Shown here one piece after another: positions 1 to 8,831 of a DNA stretch of 64,000 nucleotides. This DNA is from DASZIT01 sp036489495 (GTDB taxonomy: Bacteria; Actinomycetota; Acidimicrobiia; Acidimicrobiales; RAAP-2). The position numbers and the translations under genes are program-made. Positions within the stretch are counted from its first letter, which is position 1, and each line of letters starts with the position of its first letter. The stretch lies in contig DASXFR010000076.1 of assembly GCA_036489495.1 (NCBI GenBank), positions 1-64,000 of the forward strand, written 5' to 3'. The notes beneath the pieces were generated by a model. The model was given only the letters and a program-made list of their open reading frames with translations, was not told where the DNA came from and searched no databases.

Positions 1-139
1 CCCCCGGGCCCGGGCCCGGGGACACGGTGGGTTCTTCCAGGGCGGTACCGGTTGGTGGGGTCACAGAGACCAGTGTAGGTACGGGGCGGGTCGGGTGCGG
101 GTCACCGGCGCCAGGGGCGGAAGACGGCCAGAAACCGGC

Positions 140-460
140 TCAGTGGCCGTGCCTGGCGTGTTCGTCGCGGAGGGCGTGGGCGACCCGCTCGAGCAGGGTT
201 TCAGGCACGTGATCCTTGCAACGGTTGGCGATCACCTTGCGCAACTCGGCCTCGAAGCCGAACGCGTCCACGCACGGCCCGCAGAGGTCGAGGTGGCGGG
301 TGATCTCCACCCGGCGCTCCTCGGTGAGCTCGCCGTCGAGGTAGAAGTAGAGCCGCTCGACCGTCTCCTCACAGTTGACGAATCCGGCGACATGCGCACC
401 GCCCGGCATGGCCGGGTTGCTGCCGGCCCCCTTGGCGCCTTCGGATTTCTGCTCTCCCAC
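140..460 (-). CDS. rsrA: RsrA-like anti-sigma factor
   Basis: A 106-aa zinc-associated anti-sigma (ZAS) protein. The motif H56-x3-C60-x2-C63 (HLDLCGPC) plus an upstream Cys30 is the zinc/thiol switch that in this family releases the partner sigma factor on disulphide stress. The core resembles the actinobacterial mycothiol-system anti-sigma-R factors (YFYLDGELTEERR before the HxxxCxxC). It starts 12 bp after the stop of the SigR-like gene, so the pair forms a two-gene operon. The first 25 residues are Gly/Ala-rich and poorly conserved in appearance, so translation might begin internally, but no better ribosome binding site was found. The function is inferred from motif and neighbour. Confidence 0.9.
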   Translation of the reverse strand: MGEQKSEGAKGAGSNPAMPGGAHVAGFVNCEETVERLYFYLDGELTEERRVEITRHLDLCGPCVDAFGFEAELRKVIANRCKDHVPETLLERVAHALRDEHARHGH

Positions 461-472
461 GAGTCTGTCTCC

Positions 473-1051
473 CTACTTGCCGTCGCCGGAAGCGCCGACC
501 AGGCCGCGAGCACTTCCGAATTCGAACAACGCCTTCTGCAGGGCCTTTCTTCCACGGTGGATGCGGCTCATCACCGTGCCGATGGGTACATCGGTGATTT
601 CGGCGATCTCTTTATAGGAGAAACCCTCGACGTCGGCCAGCAGCACGGCCAGCCGGAAGGTGTCGGGCAACGACTCGATTGCGTCCTTGACCTCGGTGTC
701 CGTGATGCGTTCCAACGCCTCTTCTTCGGCGCTGCGCCCGAGCCCGGAAGGCTGGTCGGCGGACAGATGGCGGTAGAGGAACAGGTCCTCCACATCCTCG
801 ACGTCGGCGATCTCCGGCCGCCGCTTCTTGGCCCGGTAGGAATTGATATAGGTGTTGGTGAGAATCCGGTAGAGCCACGCCTTGAGGTTGGTACCGGCCT
901 CGAAGCCCCCGAAGGCGCGGTAGGCCTTGAGATAGGTCTCTTGCACCAGGTCCTCAGCATCGGCGGGGTTGCGCGTCATGCGGAGCGCGGCCGAGTACAG
1001 CGGGGGCATGAACTCCATGGCAAGGTCGGTGAAATCCGCCTGGTCGGCCAT
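473..1051 (-). CDS. sigR: ECF sigma factor, SigR/SigH-like
   Basis: A 192-aa group IV (ECF) sigma factor. Region 2 is at about residues 10-80 (NPADAEDLVQETYLKAYRAF, then LKAWLYRILTNTYINSYR) and region 4 at about 125-180 (ESLPDTFRLAVLLADVEGFSYKEIA with helix-turn-helix and IGTVMSRIHRGRKAL). It is typical of the SigR/SigH thiol-stress sigma factors. The start MADQADFTDLAMEFMPPLYSA is chosen because upstream in-frame sequence is low-complexity shadow and would overlap the amidase side. It is followed by the ZAS anti-sigma gene, the usual arrangement for redox-responsive autoregulated pairs. Confidence 0.92.
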   Translation of the reverse strand: MADQADFTDLAMEFMPPLYSAALRMTRNPADAEDLVQETYLKAYRAFGGFEAGTNLKAWLYRILTNTYINSYRAKKRRPEIADVEDVEDLFLYRHLSADQPSGLGRSAEEEALERITDTEVKDAIESLPDTFRLAVLLADVEGFSYKEIAEITDVPIGTVMSRIHRGRKALQKALFEFGSARGLVGASGDGK

Positions 1052-1131
1052 AGGTTGCACCCTACAGCGCCGGTGACTCACGGCGGACCCGGCGTCGGTG
1101 GCCTGGTTCGGGTCTCCCGTCGCGCTCCCGC

Positions 1132-2541
1132 CTATCTGACCGCGGGGTGGCGGTCGGACCAGGGAGCCGCGGCTTCCAGCTGGGCCGCCACCCGCAACAG
1201 CCGGTCGTCCTGCCAGGGCCCGGCCACCAGCTGCACCCCAACCGGCAACCCCGACGCGGCGGTGTGGAGCGGGAGGCTGACAGCCGGCTGCCCGGTGATG
1301 TTGAACACCGCGGTGAAAGCAGCCATCGACATCACTTCGAGCGGAGGCATCTCCGGAGATTCGTGCACCGCTTTCAGGACACCGACCGGCGGAGGTTCGA
1401 TGGCCAGGGTTGGGGTGACCAACAGATCGAACTCGCTCCCCCATCGGGCGACGATCGGGCGGGAGAGTCGGTGCAGCTCGGCCACCGACGCGACAAACGT
1501 CCGGCTGTCCACGTCATGGGCGGCGGCATAGCCGGCTCGATTGTTGGGTTCGACCTTCTCCCAGTCGATGCCGGGATTCTCGGCCAGGCCGGCGGTGACC
1601 ACGTGGAGGAACGGCGCCAACGACTCGGCCTCGAAGATGTCGGCGTCGAGACGCTCGACATGATGGCCGGCCTGCTCGAGCAGCTTCCCGGTGAGCTCGA
1701 CGGCGGCAACGGCTTCGTCGGCCACCGGGATGCCCAGGCCCGACACGGTGTTCAACGCCACCCGGAGCCGTCCCGGGTCCTTCCCGGGCTGGGTGGCGAA
1801 CGGGGCGGGCGGCACTGGCACCTGCCACCAGTTGCCGGGATCGGGAACATTCATCACGTCGAGCAGCGCGGCGGCGTCGGCCACCGTCAGGCACACCGCC
1901 CCGTCGGCGGCCATTCCCTGCCAACCCGGGATCAACGACGGCACCCGACCCCGGCTCGGCTTCAATCCGACCAGACCGCAGCAGGACGACGGGATGCGGA
2001 TCGAACCGCCCCCGTCGCTGGCGTGGGCCACCGAGAACATCCCCGAGGACACCGCCGCCGCCGCACCGCCGCTGGATCCGCCCGGGGTGTGGTCGGGGTT
2101 CCAGGGATTGCGGGTGGGGCCGTAGCGGAGGTTCTCGGTGACGGTGATGGATCCGAACTCGGGGGTGTTGGTTCGGCCAGTGAGGATGAACCCGGCGCCG
2201 AGGATCGCATCGACCACCAGGTCGTTGTGGTCGCTCACCCCGTCCGGCGCGCCGAGGGAGCCGTAGGTCAGCGGCTGACCTTCAACCGCACACAGGTCTT
2301 TGATCGGCAGCGGCACCCCGGCAAAGGGAGGAAGGTCATCGGTGCCGTCGGCGCCGGCGATCCGGTCGCCGAGCGCCTTGGCCTTGGCCCGGGCGTCGTC
2401 GTCGTTGCGCCAGATCACCGCGTTGAGCTCCGGGTTTCGCCGGTCGACCCGGCTCAGGGTGGCGTCGAGGACTTCGAGCGGGCTGACCTCCTTCCGACGA
2501 ATGGCGGCGGCGGTGTCGAGAGCAGAGGTGAATTCGTCCAT
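1132..2541 (-). CDS. Amidase-signature family amidase
   Basis: A 469-aa amidase-signature hydrolase (GatA-like superfamily). The Ser-cisSer-Lys triad can be placed at K81 (PLPIKDL), S156 (TPGGSSGGAAAAV) and S180 (SDGGGSIRIPSS); the 24-residue spacing between the serines is the family norm. It probably hydrolyses a carboxamide or cyclic amide in the cytoplasm. There are no gatB/gatC neighbours, so it is a stand-alone amidase rather than the tRNA amidotransferase. It lies upstream of sigR on the same strand with about 80 bp between. The substrate cannot be predicted. The ribosome binding site of the chosen ATG is weak. Confidence 0.9.
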   Translation of the reverse strand: MDEFTSALDTAAAIRRKEVSPLEVLDATLSRVDRRNPELNAVIWRNDDDARAKAKALGDRIAGADGTDDLPPFAGVPLPIKDLCAVEGQPLTYGSLGAPDGVSDHNDLVVDAILGAGFILTGRTNTPEFGSITVTENLRYGPTRNPWNPDHTPGGSSGGAAAAVSSGMFSVAHASDGGGSIRIPSSCCGLVGLKPSRGRVPSLIPGWQGMAADGAVCLTVADAAALLDVMNVPDPGNWWQVPVPPAPFATQPGKDPGRLRVALNTVSGLGIPVADEAVAAVELTGKLLEQAGHHVERLDADIFEAESLAPFLHVVTAGLAENPGIDWEKVEPNNRAGYAAAHDVDSRTFVASVAELHRLSRPIVARWGSEFDLLVTPTLAIEPPPVGVLKAVHESPEMPPLEVMSMAAFTAVFNITGQPAVSLPLHTAASGLPVGVQLVAGPWQDDRLLRVAAQLEAAAPWSDRHPAVR

Positions 2542-2589
2542 GCCCGCACTATTCCACGGCGCTGCGGTTGGGCGCCCGGGTCGACGAGG

Positions 2590-2614
2590 GTCAGGCGCCC
2601 TCGTAGTCGAAGCC
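2590..2614. repeat. 25-bp direct repeat, copy 1 (pyrE 3'-end sequence)
   Basis: An exact copy of the last codons of pyrE (encoding FDYEGA and stop, minus strand) in the gap between the amidase start and the DUF2510 gene stop. The second copy is the genuine pyrE end at 3376-3400. Read upstream on the minus strand, similarity fades after the Gly-Phe codons. The two copies bracket the DUF2510 gene. Confidence 0.85.
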
Positions 2615-2637
2615 TCCGATTTTGATCTTCGGCGAGC

Positions 2638-3261
2638 TCAGGAGGGTTCCCAGCGCCACCCGTTGTTGTTCTCGCACGTGATGGCCTCGCCATTAGCTGC
2701 AATGCCGCTGGTGCCACGTTCCGCGGTGCTGCACAATTCTCCCGCTTTGTAGCAGTTTCCTGTGCTGGTGGTTGGCGTGCAGCCCTGGGGGGCGACGGCA
2801 GGAGCCGACGTGGGCGGCGGCGGGGCAGTCGTGGGAGGCGAGGTGGTCGTAGGTGGAATCGTCGTTGGGGGGACTGTGGTGGTGGTAGCCGGGGGGCGGG
2901 TCGTGGTTGTAGTGGGATGAGTTGTGGTTGAGGGGGGACGTGTCGTCGCTGGCGGACGGGTAGTCGATGGATGGGCTACGGACGTAGTCGTAACTGAAGT
3001 TGCCGCAGTGTTTTTGGATTTAGGCGGCGCAACTGCGGCTGTGATGATGACCGCCACAATGAATACGCCCACCGGTATCGATACGAACCAGAACCACCTC
3101 CTCCGGTACCACGGAACCTGCGGCTGTTGCGGCTCTTGCGATGCTTGCGGTGTTTGCGGGGCATCGGGAGAAGTTGGCGAGTATCCCGGAACGAGGCTTG
3201 GGTCGTACCACTTGCCGTCCGACGCCTGCCACCAACCTGGGCCTTGCGAGGAATCGCTCAT
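2638..3261 (-). CDS. DUF2510 single-pass membrane protein
   Basis: A 207-aa protein. An N-terminal DUF2510 motif (GWWQASDGKWYDPSL, residues 9-23) lies on the cytoplasmic side. It is followed by a Pro/Gln stretch, one transmembrane helix at about 52-76 (WFWFVSIPVGVFIVAVIITA), a long Thr/Pro-rich linker (about 85-155) and a C-terminal extracytoplasmic segment with four cysteines (CTPTTSTGNCYKAGELC, then ITCENNNGWRW). This layout is common in actinobacterial cell-envelope proteins of unknown role. A strong AGGGGG ribosome binding site precedes the ATG. Base composition is visibly less GC-rich than the neighbours, and the gene is bracketed by a direct repeat of the pyrE 3' end, so it looks like a late insertion. 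Confidence 0.85.
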   Translation of the reverse strand: MSDSSQGPGWWQASDGKWYDPSLVPGYSPTSPDAPQTPQASQEPQQPQVPWYRRRWFWFVSIPVGVFIVAVIITAAVAPPKSKNTAATSVTTTSVAHPSTTRPPATTRPPSTTTHPTTTTTRPPATTTTVPPTTIPPTTTSPPTTAPPPPTSAPAVAPQGCTPTTSTGNCYKAGELCSTAERGTSGIAANGEAITCENNNGWRWEPS

Positions 3262-3375
3262 TCCGCCCCCCTTGTGTTATTGAGCCGCAGGGTTCCGCGG
3301 AGTGGCGGGAGCCTACAGAAGGTGACGACGCTGCGCTGAGGGGATTGAATTCGACGCCCCTGTCAACGCTGGAGA

Positions 3376-3400
3376 GTCAGGCGCCCTCGTAGTCGAAGCC
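3376..3400. repeat. 25-bp direct repeat, copy 2 (native pyrE end)
   Basis: The native 3' end of pyrE, identical over 25 bp to 2590-2614. The copies are 786 bp apart and in the same orientation. Confidence 0.85.
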
Positions 3401-3946
3401 GAGATCCGGCGCAGTCAACAGCGCCCGGAACGGGAGCCCCTCGGCGGCGGCCATCGCCTCGACGGTTCCGCCCCGGTCCACCACCGCCACCAGCAGGACG
3501 GGCTCGGCGCCGGCATCGCGGATGGCGTGGGCGGCCTCAATTAAAGAGGTACCGCGGGTCACCGTGTCCTCGGTCACCACCACCCGGTCACCCGGATCGA
3601 GGGCACCGGCGATCCGCCCGCCGCCACCGTGGTCCTTGGTTTCCTTCCGCACGCTGAACACCTTCAGCATCCGGCCCCGGCTGGCCGCCACCCCGGCAGT
3701 GATGAAGGCCACCGGGTCCGCCCCCATGGTCAGCCCGCCAATGGCGGTGACGTCGTCGGGGAGAAGGGACAGGATCCCGTCGGCCACCAACACCATGGCC
3801 TCGGGTCGGCAGACCGTCTGCTTGGAGTCGATGAACCAGCTGCTGTGCCGCCCCGACTTGAGGACGAAGTCGCCTCGCTTCACCGAATGTTCGAGCAGGT
3901 GCCGGCGGAGTGCCTCGAACTCGGTGGACGGGAGGGTGTCGCTCAT
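3377..3946 (-). CDS. pyrE: Orotate phosphoribosyltransferase
   Basis: A 189-aa enzyme converting orotate plus PRPP to OMP in pyrimidine synthesis. The PRPP loop RVVVTEDTVTRGTS lies at about 121-134, with FVLKSGRHSSWFIDSK and GLTMGADPVA as further family motifs. The start MSDTLPSTEF is preferred over an in-frame start 20 residues upstream because its ATG overlaps the purM stop as ATGA, matching the purF-purM junction. It is the last gene of a purF-purM-pyrE operon, an unusual but functionally sensible link between purine and pyrimidine PRPP consumers. Its last 25 bp recur at 2590-2614. Confidence 0.95.
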   Translation of the reverse strand: MSDTLPSTEFEALRRHLLEHSVKRGDFVLKSGRHSSWFIDSKQTVCRPEAMVLVADGILSLLPDDVTAIGGLTMGADPVAFITAGVAASRGRMLKVFSVRKETKDHGGGGRIAGALDPGDRVVVTEDTVTRGTSLIEAAHAIRDAGAEPVLLVAVVDRGGTVEAMAAAEGLPFRALLTAPDLGFDYEGA

Positions 3947-5043
3947 CGGGACGGGAAGAGACTCGGCCCGACCAGTTCCACCCCTCGGTCCCCCGGCTCC
4001 ACCCAACCCACCACCATCGGATCGAGACCCGCGCCCATCAGCGCATCGATGGCGACATCAGCCGTGTCGGCGGACGCCACTACCACCATCCCGATGCCGA
4101 GGTTGAACACCCGCAGCATCTCGGCATCTTCCACCTGGCCCAGCCGCTGTACCTCGCCGAAGATGCGCGGGATCTTCCAGGTGTCGGTCTCGACCACCGC
4201 CCGCAGGCCGTCGGGAAGCGCCCGGGGCAGGTTGCCGGGGATCCCGCCACCGGTGATGTGAGCTACCGCGTGGATGTCGGCGGCGGCGATGGCCGCCTGC
4301 ACCGCCGGGGTGTACAGCACAGAGGGGAGGAGGAGCTCGTCGGCCAGCGAGGTGGCCGCCCCGTTCCAGGCCGGGGAGTCGAGGGTCAGACCCGCCCGTT
4401 CGAGCAATACCTGGCGAGCCAGGGTGTAGCCGTTGGACCGGAGTCCCGGCGACGGGAGACCGATCAACACGTCGGCGGCCCGAACCCGCTCGGAGCTCAG
4501 GATCCGGTCGCGTTCGACCACCCCGACGGCGAAGCCGACCAGATCGAATTCGCCGGGCTTCATCACCCCGGCGTGCTCGGCCATCTCGCCGCCCAGCAGT
4601 GCTGCCCCCACCTGGCGGCAACCGTCGGCGACCCCCGCCACCAACGCCTCCATCTGATCGGGGTCGACCGATCCGGTGGAGATGTAATCGAGGAAGAACA
4701 GCGGCTCGGCCCCCTGGCACACCAGGTCGTCGACGCACATGGCCACCAGATCGATGCCGATGGTGTCGTAGCGACCGGTTGCCTGGGCGACCAATGCCTT
4801 GGTGCCGACCCCGTCGGTGCCGGCCACCAGCACCGGTTGGCGGTAGTTCTCGGTGGCGAGGGCGAACAGGCCCCCGAATTCGCCGATCCCGCCGAGCACC
4901 TCGGGCCGCAGGGTGGACGCCACCAACGGGCGGATCCGGTCGACGGCGGCTTCCCCGGCGTCGATGTCCACTCCGGCTCCGGCGTAGGTGGCCGGCGAGA
5001 GATGAGAAGGAATGGCGGGGTCCGGTGCGGCCGGTTCCGTCAC
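3943..5043 (-). CDS. purM: Phosphoribosylformylglycinamidine cyclo-ligase
   Basis: A 366-aa AIR synthetase, step 5 of de novo purine synthesis (FGAM plus ATP to AIR). It carries the PurM-family signature GTDGVGTK at residues 75-82, CVDDLVCQGAEPLFFLDY and LLGGEMAEHAGVM, followed by the PurM C-terminal domain (HITGGGIPGNLPRALPDGL). Length is normal for the family (about 340-360). The ATG overlaps the purF stop (ATGA) and its own stop overlaps the pyrE start, indicating translational coupling across the operon. Confidence 0.96.
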   Translation of the reverse strand: MTEPAAPDPAIPSHLSPATYAGAGVDIDAGEAAVDRIRPLVASTLRPEVLGGIGEFGGLFALATENYRQPVLVAGTDGVGTKALVAQATGRYDTIGIDLVAMCVDDLVCQGAEPLFFLDYISTGSVDPDQMEALVAGVADGCRQVGAALLGGEMAEHAGVMKPGEFDLVGFAVGVVERDRILSSERVRAADVLIGLPSPGLRSNGYTLARQVLLERAGLTLDSPAWNGAATSLADELLLPSVLYTPAVQAAIAAADIHAVAHITGGGIPGNLPRALPDGLRAVVETDTWKIPRIFGEVQRLGQVEDAEMLRVFNLGIGMVVVASADTADVAIDALMGAGLDPMVVGWVEPGDRGVELVGPSLFPSR

Positions 5044-6515
5044 GCCGGTGACCCGGTGGCGACGGCACCGAGCGGATGATGGGTGCTCAGTTCGACGGGC
5101 ACGGGGACGGGGGCCGGATAGTTCCCGGTGAGGCAGGCGTCACAGAAGCCGGCACCGGGGGCATCGATAGCGGTCTTGAGGTTGTCGAGGGTGAGGTACT
5201 CGAGCGAGTCCACGTTGAGGAACTCCACGATCTCGTCGAGGGTCTTGACCGAGGCGAGCAACTCATCCTTGTCGGGGGTGTCGATGCCGTAGAAGCAAGG
5301 CCAGCGGAACGGCGGCGAGGAAATTCGCAGGTGGACCTCGCGGGCGCCGGACTCCCGCAACATGATGACCAGGGCCCGGAGAGTGGTCCCGCGCACGATG
5401 GAGTCGTCCACCACGATCAGGCGCTTGCCGGCGATGTTGTCCCGGAGCGGATTGAACTTGCGACGGACGCCGTCGGCCCGCTCCAGCTGGGTCGGGGCGA
5501 TGAACGTGCGACCGATGTAGCGGTTCTTGACCAGGCCTTGCCCGTAGGGGATGCCGGATCCGAAGGCGTAGCCCTCGGCGGCGGGAATCCCGGAGTCGGG
5601 AACCCCCATGACCAAGTCGGCGACCACCGGCTTCTGGGCGGCCAGCAGTTGACCCATGCGCCGGCGGGCGCCGTGGACCTCGTTGCCGTAGAGGATGGTG
5701 TCGGGCCGGGCGAAGTAAACGAACTCGAGGACGCAAAGCTTGGGGTTGAACCGTTCGGGCGGGAAGGGATGCACCGAGCGGAGTTCCTTGCCGTCGATGA
5801 CGACCATCTCGCCCGGCTCCACCTCTCGGATGAAGGTGGCCCCGATGACATCGAGGGCCGGTGACTCGGAGGCCAGAACCCAGCCTTCCTCGAATTCCTC
5901 GGTGGCTTCGATCCGGCCGAGACAGAGGGGGCGGAAGCCGTTGGGATCCCGCACGCCGATCAGCCGGTCGGCGTCGAGCAGCACGAAGGAGAACGCCCCT
6001 TCCAGCAGCGGGAGTACCGCAGTGAGGGCGGTCTCGAGATCCTGGGCCGAGTCGGCCGGTGGCCGGTCGGGGTCTTCAGGGGGAAAGACCTGGCCCAGCA
6101 GCTCGGCGACCAGATCACTGTCGGAGTCCACCAGCCCCGGCAGCATCCCGGCCTGTTCGGCCAGCGCGTCGGTGTTGGTGAGATTGCCGTTGTGGCCGAG
6201 GGCGAAGCCGGCGACGCCCACATCCCGGAACACCGGCTGGGCGTTCATCCAGTCGCGGGATCCGGCGGTGGAATACCGGGTGTGACCGATGGCCAGGTCC
6301 CCGCGCAGGGCAGAAAGCTTTCGCTCATCGAAGACGGTGGTGACCAGACCCATGTCCTTCATCACCATGATGGCCTCGCCATCGCTGACCGCCATCCCCG
6401 CGGCTTCCTGGCCGCGGTGCTGCAGAGCGAACAGGCCATCGAAAGTAATGTGTGCGACCGATCGCCCCGGGGCATAAACCCCGAAGACTCCGCACGCTTC
6501 CTTGGCCTCCATCAT
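5040..6515 (-). CDS. purF: Amidophosphoribosyltransferase
   Basis: Glutamine-PRPP amidotransferase, the first committed purine step. It has an N-terminal Ntn glutaminase domain with the nucleophilic cysteine in EACGVFGVYAPG and LQHRGQEAAGMA, and a C-terminal PRTase domain with RLIVVDDSIVRGTT. The start is uncertain. I use the MMEAKEACGVF start, giving a short propeptide before the catalytic cysteine. An in-frame ATG at 6599 would add 28 residues that do not look conserved and has no clear ribosome binding site. It is the first gene of purF-purM-pyrE. Confidence 0.94.
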   Translation of the reverse strand: MMEAKEACGVFGVYAPGRSVAHITFDGLFALQHRGQEAAGMAVSDGEAIMVMKDMGLVTTVFDERKLSALRGDLAIGHTRYSTAGSRDWMNAQPVFRDVGVAGFALGHNGNLTNTDALAEQAGMLPGLVDSDSDLVAELLGQVFPPEDPDRPPADSAQDLETALTAVLPLLEGAFSFVLLDADRLIGVRDPNGFRPLCLGRIEATEEFEEGWVLASESPALDVIGATFIREVEPGEMVVIDGKELRSVHPFPPERFNPKLCVLEFVYFARPDTILYGNEVHGARRRMGQLLAAQKPVVADLVMGVPDSGIPAAEGYAFGSGIPYGQGLVKNRYIGRTFIAPTQLERADGVRRKFNPLRDNIAGKRLIVVDDSIVRGTTLRALVIMLRESGAREVHLRISSPPFRWPCFYGIDTPDKDELLASVKTLDEIVEFLNVDSLEYLTLDNLKTAIDAPGAGFCDACLTGNYPAPVPVPVELSTHHPLGAVATGSPA

Positions 6516-6834
6516 CGGTTGGTCACCGTCTTCACCGGGGGTCGTAAGGCAGGTTGCCGGTCGCGAACTGCCCGCCAGGCGAACAAAACGCTCTTCCATA
6601 GACTAATGGTGAACAACCGCCGTAGGGCCAACCCGGCCCCGAACCGGCCCTGAGCAGCCCAGGTAGTGCTACAAACCACAAACCCTTACCCGTCGTGGGT
6701 TGAGGTCGGCGGTTGCTCGCTCAGGTCGCCAAAGCGGCCTGGCGGGCGACTCCCCGATCCCCTGGGCGGGCCGCAGATGGCCCAGGGACCCGCCCGGTCA
6801 CCACGGTGATCCCTCGCCCGCCACCCGCCGCGGG
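6516..6834. other. Intergenic region between purF and the histidine kinase
   Basis: No gene was recognised. It should contain the purF promoter, but I could not place convincing -35/-10 boxes. Next to the kinase stop there is an interrupted palindrome TCACC-AC-GGTGA near 6797, and a 7-bp stem (CCTGGGC 6761-6767 with GCCCAGG 6780-6786, 12-nt loop) that could end the two-component operon. It is not followed by a T run on either strand. Confidence 0.4.
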
Positions 6835-7899
6835 TCACGCCGGGTCCTCCCGGAATGCCGGCCGGGCGTGAGTCGCGAGGGTGACCGTGAAGCACCCATC
6901 GGCGTAGACCACGTCTCCATGTTGAGCGCGGGCGAGCGATCTGGCGATTGACAATCCGAGCCCTGACCCGCCGCGCCCGTCGAAAGACACGAAGCGCTCG
7001 AAGGCGCGGTCTTCCTGCCCCGGCGGAAGTCCGGGACCGTTGTCAATGATCTCAACTGCCACTGCGTCCGTCGTGGGCACGAGAGTCACGTGGATCCGTG
7101 TCGTGGCGTGGCGCCCGGCATTCTCGAGCAGATTGGCGACGATCTCGGCTGTTGCCATCGGGTCGATCGTGACGGTCGGCGGCAGCCGGCCACGCACGTC
7201 GAACCCTACTTGGAGGCGTGGCGCGAGCGTCTCGGTCCGGTCGCACTCGATCCGGACGAGGTCTGCAAGCTCATCGGCAGAGACTTCTCGGGTCTGGAGT
7301 GGGTCGCCCTGGTCCAGGCGCGCCATCCGAAGGAGTGCAGAGACCAGACTGCCCATCCTGCCTGTCTCGGTCCTGATGCTCGCCAATAGCTCGGCTCGTG
7401 GCCCGTTCTCGCCGGTGAGGATTAACGCCTCGACCGAGGCCTGAAGACCGGCCGTGGGGGTTCGGAGTTGATGGGCGGCATACGAAAGGAACTCCTTCGT
7501 GCGCCACTCCGACCGCTTCGCTTCCTGCATCGTCTGGAGTAGCGCGCCCAGGAGGGCGACCACGATGCTGATCGTCGCAAATCGGAACAGTCCATTGCAG
7601 GCCAGGAGTACATCGCTTTGGCCGGGCACGTCGGCGGCAACGTCGGCGACCGTCCACCCGGCTGCCGCCAGTGTGGCGAGCGCGTACCCGGCGACGGGTG
7701 ACACCAGCAAAGTGACGAGCGCCACGGGAATGAGGTAGAAGGCAGACAGCGACAAGTTGATTCCAGTCAGATAGTCGAGGTACGCGATGACAACGGTCGA
7801 TGCAACCGCGCCAACGACCGCCACCACGCGAACCGCCGGCCCCGCTGGCGTCGCTTCGATCAAGCGTTCGACCGTTCGTGTCAAGCCCCGGCTGTTCAC
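6835..7899 (-). CDS. Membrane sensor histidine kinase
   Basis: A 354-aa kinase. The N-terminal membrane part has about four hydrophobic segments (residues about 22-42, 50-68, 69-90 and 104-122) with only short loops, so it probably senses within or at the membrane. The HisKA H-box AAHQLRTP has phospho-acceptor H143. The HATPase domain has N-box IVANLLENAGRH, G1 EIIDNGPGLPPG and G2 GGSGLGLSIARSLA. It overlaps the response-regulator stop by 4 bp (ATGA), so it is the second gene of the operon. The signal and target genes are unknown; the secreted beta-helix gene lies just upstream in divergent orientation. Confidence 0.92.
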   Translation of the reverse strand: MNSRGLTRTVERLIEATPAGPAVRVVAVVGAVASTVVIAYLDYLTGINLSLSAFYLIPVALVTLLVSPVAGYALATLAAAGWTVADVAADVPGQSDVLLACNGLFRFATISIVVALLGALLQTMQEAKRSEWRTKEFLSYAAHQLRTPTAGLQASVEALILTGENGPRAELLASIRTETGRMGSLVSALLRMARLDQGDPLQTREVSADELADLVRIECDRTETLAPRLQVGFDVRGRLPPTVTIDPMATAEIVANLLENAGRHATTRIHVTLVPTTDAVAVEIIDNGPGLPPGQEDRAFERFVSFDGRGGSGLGLSIARSLARAQHGDVVYADGCFTVTLATHARPAFREDPA

Positions 7900-8693
7900 G
7901 GTCGGAGCACATACCCCTCGCCCCGCTCGGTGAGGATCAGGCGGGGCCCATGCATCTCAAGCTTGCGTCGCAGGGCGCTCATGTGTACTTCGACCACGTT
8001 CGGCGCATAGTCCTCGAAGCCCCACACCAGCGAAAGTAACTGGATCTTCGAGAACACCCGACCGGGTTCTCGTGCCAACGTGCTCAGCAGATCGAACTCG
8101 GTCTTCGTCAACTCGAGTTGCTCGCCCCCTCGAATGGCGACCCGGTTCACATCATCGATGAGCAAATCGCGCACCTCAAACGAAGCGGACGAAGCCCGGC
8201 CCGACCGCCGGAGCACCGCGTTCACTCTGGCCAGCAATTCTGCCATCGCGAATGGCTTGACCAAGTAGTCGTCGGCACCGATCTCAAATCCCCGCAGCCG
8301 CTCTTCCAACGCATCGGCTGCAGTCACGAACACGACGGGCACGCCGGCGATACGAAGCGTCTGCCCCAGGCAGAACCCGTCAGGCCCAACCGGCAGGCGG
8401 ACGTCGACGATGGCCAGATCCGGGCGAAACGCCGTGGCCACCGCATCGACCCCCCTTCCATCGGCAAGTGCGGTCGAGGTGTAGCCGACCGCCTCCAAAG
8501 CGACGGTGATGGCCAGGCGCAGAGCCGTGTCATCCTCAATGATCATCACGCGGGGCGAATTTCCATCGCGCTCTGCACCGGTTGGCACTTTCCCCGCGGT
8601 CACCGAAGCGGGCGCGAATGACACGTCAGCAGGTTCCGGAAGACATCCATGCACGCACCTCCGGCGAAATCCTATGGGACCCTTCGCCGACAT
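7896..8693 (-). CDS. OmpR/PhoB-type response regulator
   Basis: The receiver domain spans about residues 47-160, with acidic pair EDD, phospho-acceptor D97 (PDLAIVDVRLP), conserved Thr in FVTAAD and Lys in GADDYLVKPFAMAELL. It is followed by a C-terminal winged helix-turn-helix DNA-binding domain (LELTKTEFDLLSTLAREPGR, then VVEVHMSALRRKLE). It pairs with the downstream kinase. The 46 residues before the receiver are unusual and lack a good ribosome binding site, so the true start may be an internal GTG. It transcribes away from the beta-helix gene across a 138-bp gap. Confidence 0.92.
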   Translation of the reverse strand: MSAKGPIGFRRRCVHGCLPEPADVSFAPASVTAGKVPTGAERDGNSPRVMIIEDDTALRLAITVALEAVGYTSTALADGRGVDAVATAFRPDLAIVDVRLPVGPDGFCLGQTLRIAGVPVVFVTAADALEERLRGFEIGADDYLVKPFAMAELLARVNAVLRRSGRASSASFEVRDLLIDDVNRVAIRGGEQLELTKTEFDLLSTLAREPGRVFSKIQLLSLVWGFEDYAPNVVEVHMSALRRKLEMHGPRLILTERGEGYVLRP

Positions 8694-8831
8694 GTCGCAC
8701 GGCGTCCCGAGCGGACAGAGAGTACCTGAAGAACCCTGAAGCTACCCTGGGTTCTCGCAAGTAGCACTGATCCGGCGAGTTGTTTCCCTGAACCGTCGTC
8801 GGGTAGATCCCGGCGCGCAGGAGGGGGAGTC

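Noticed and set aside
1..21. Perfect CCCGGG/GGGCCC alternating palindrome at the window start
   Set aside because: It could be a terminator, but it lies at the window edge with no gene visible to its left; cannot be evaluated.
95..1531. Long plus-strand open frame (478 codons) over the sigma factor genes
   Set aside because: It is antisense to well-supported rsrA, sigR and the amidase; long stop-free antisense frames are expected at this GC content, and it has no family motif.
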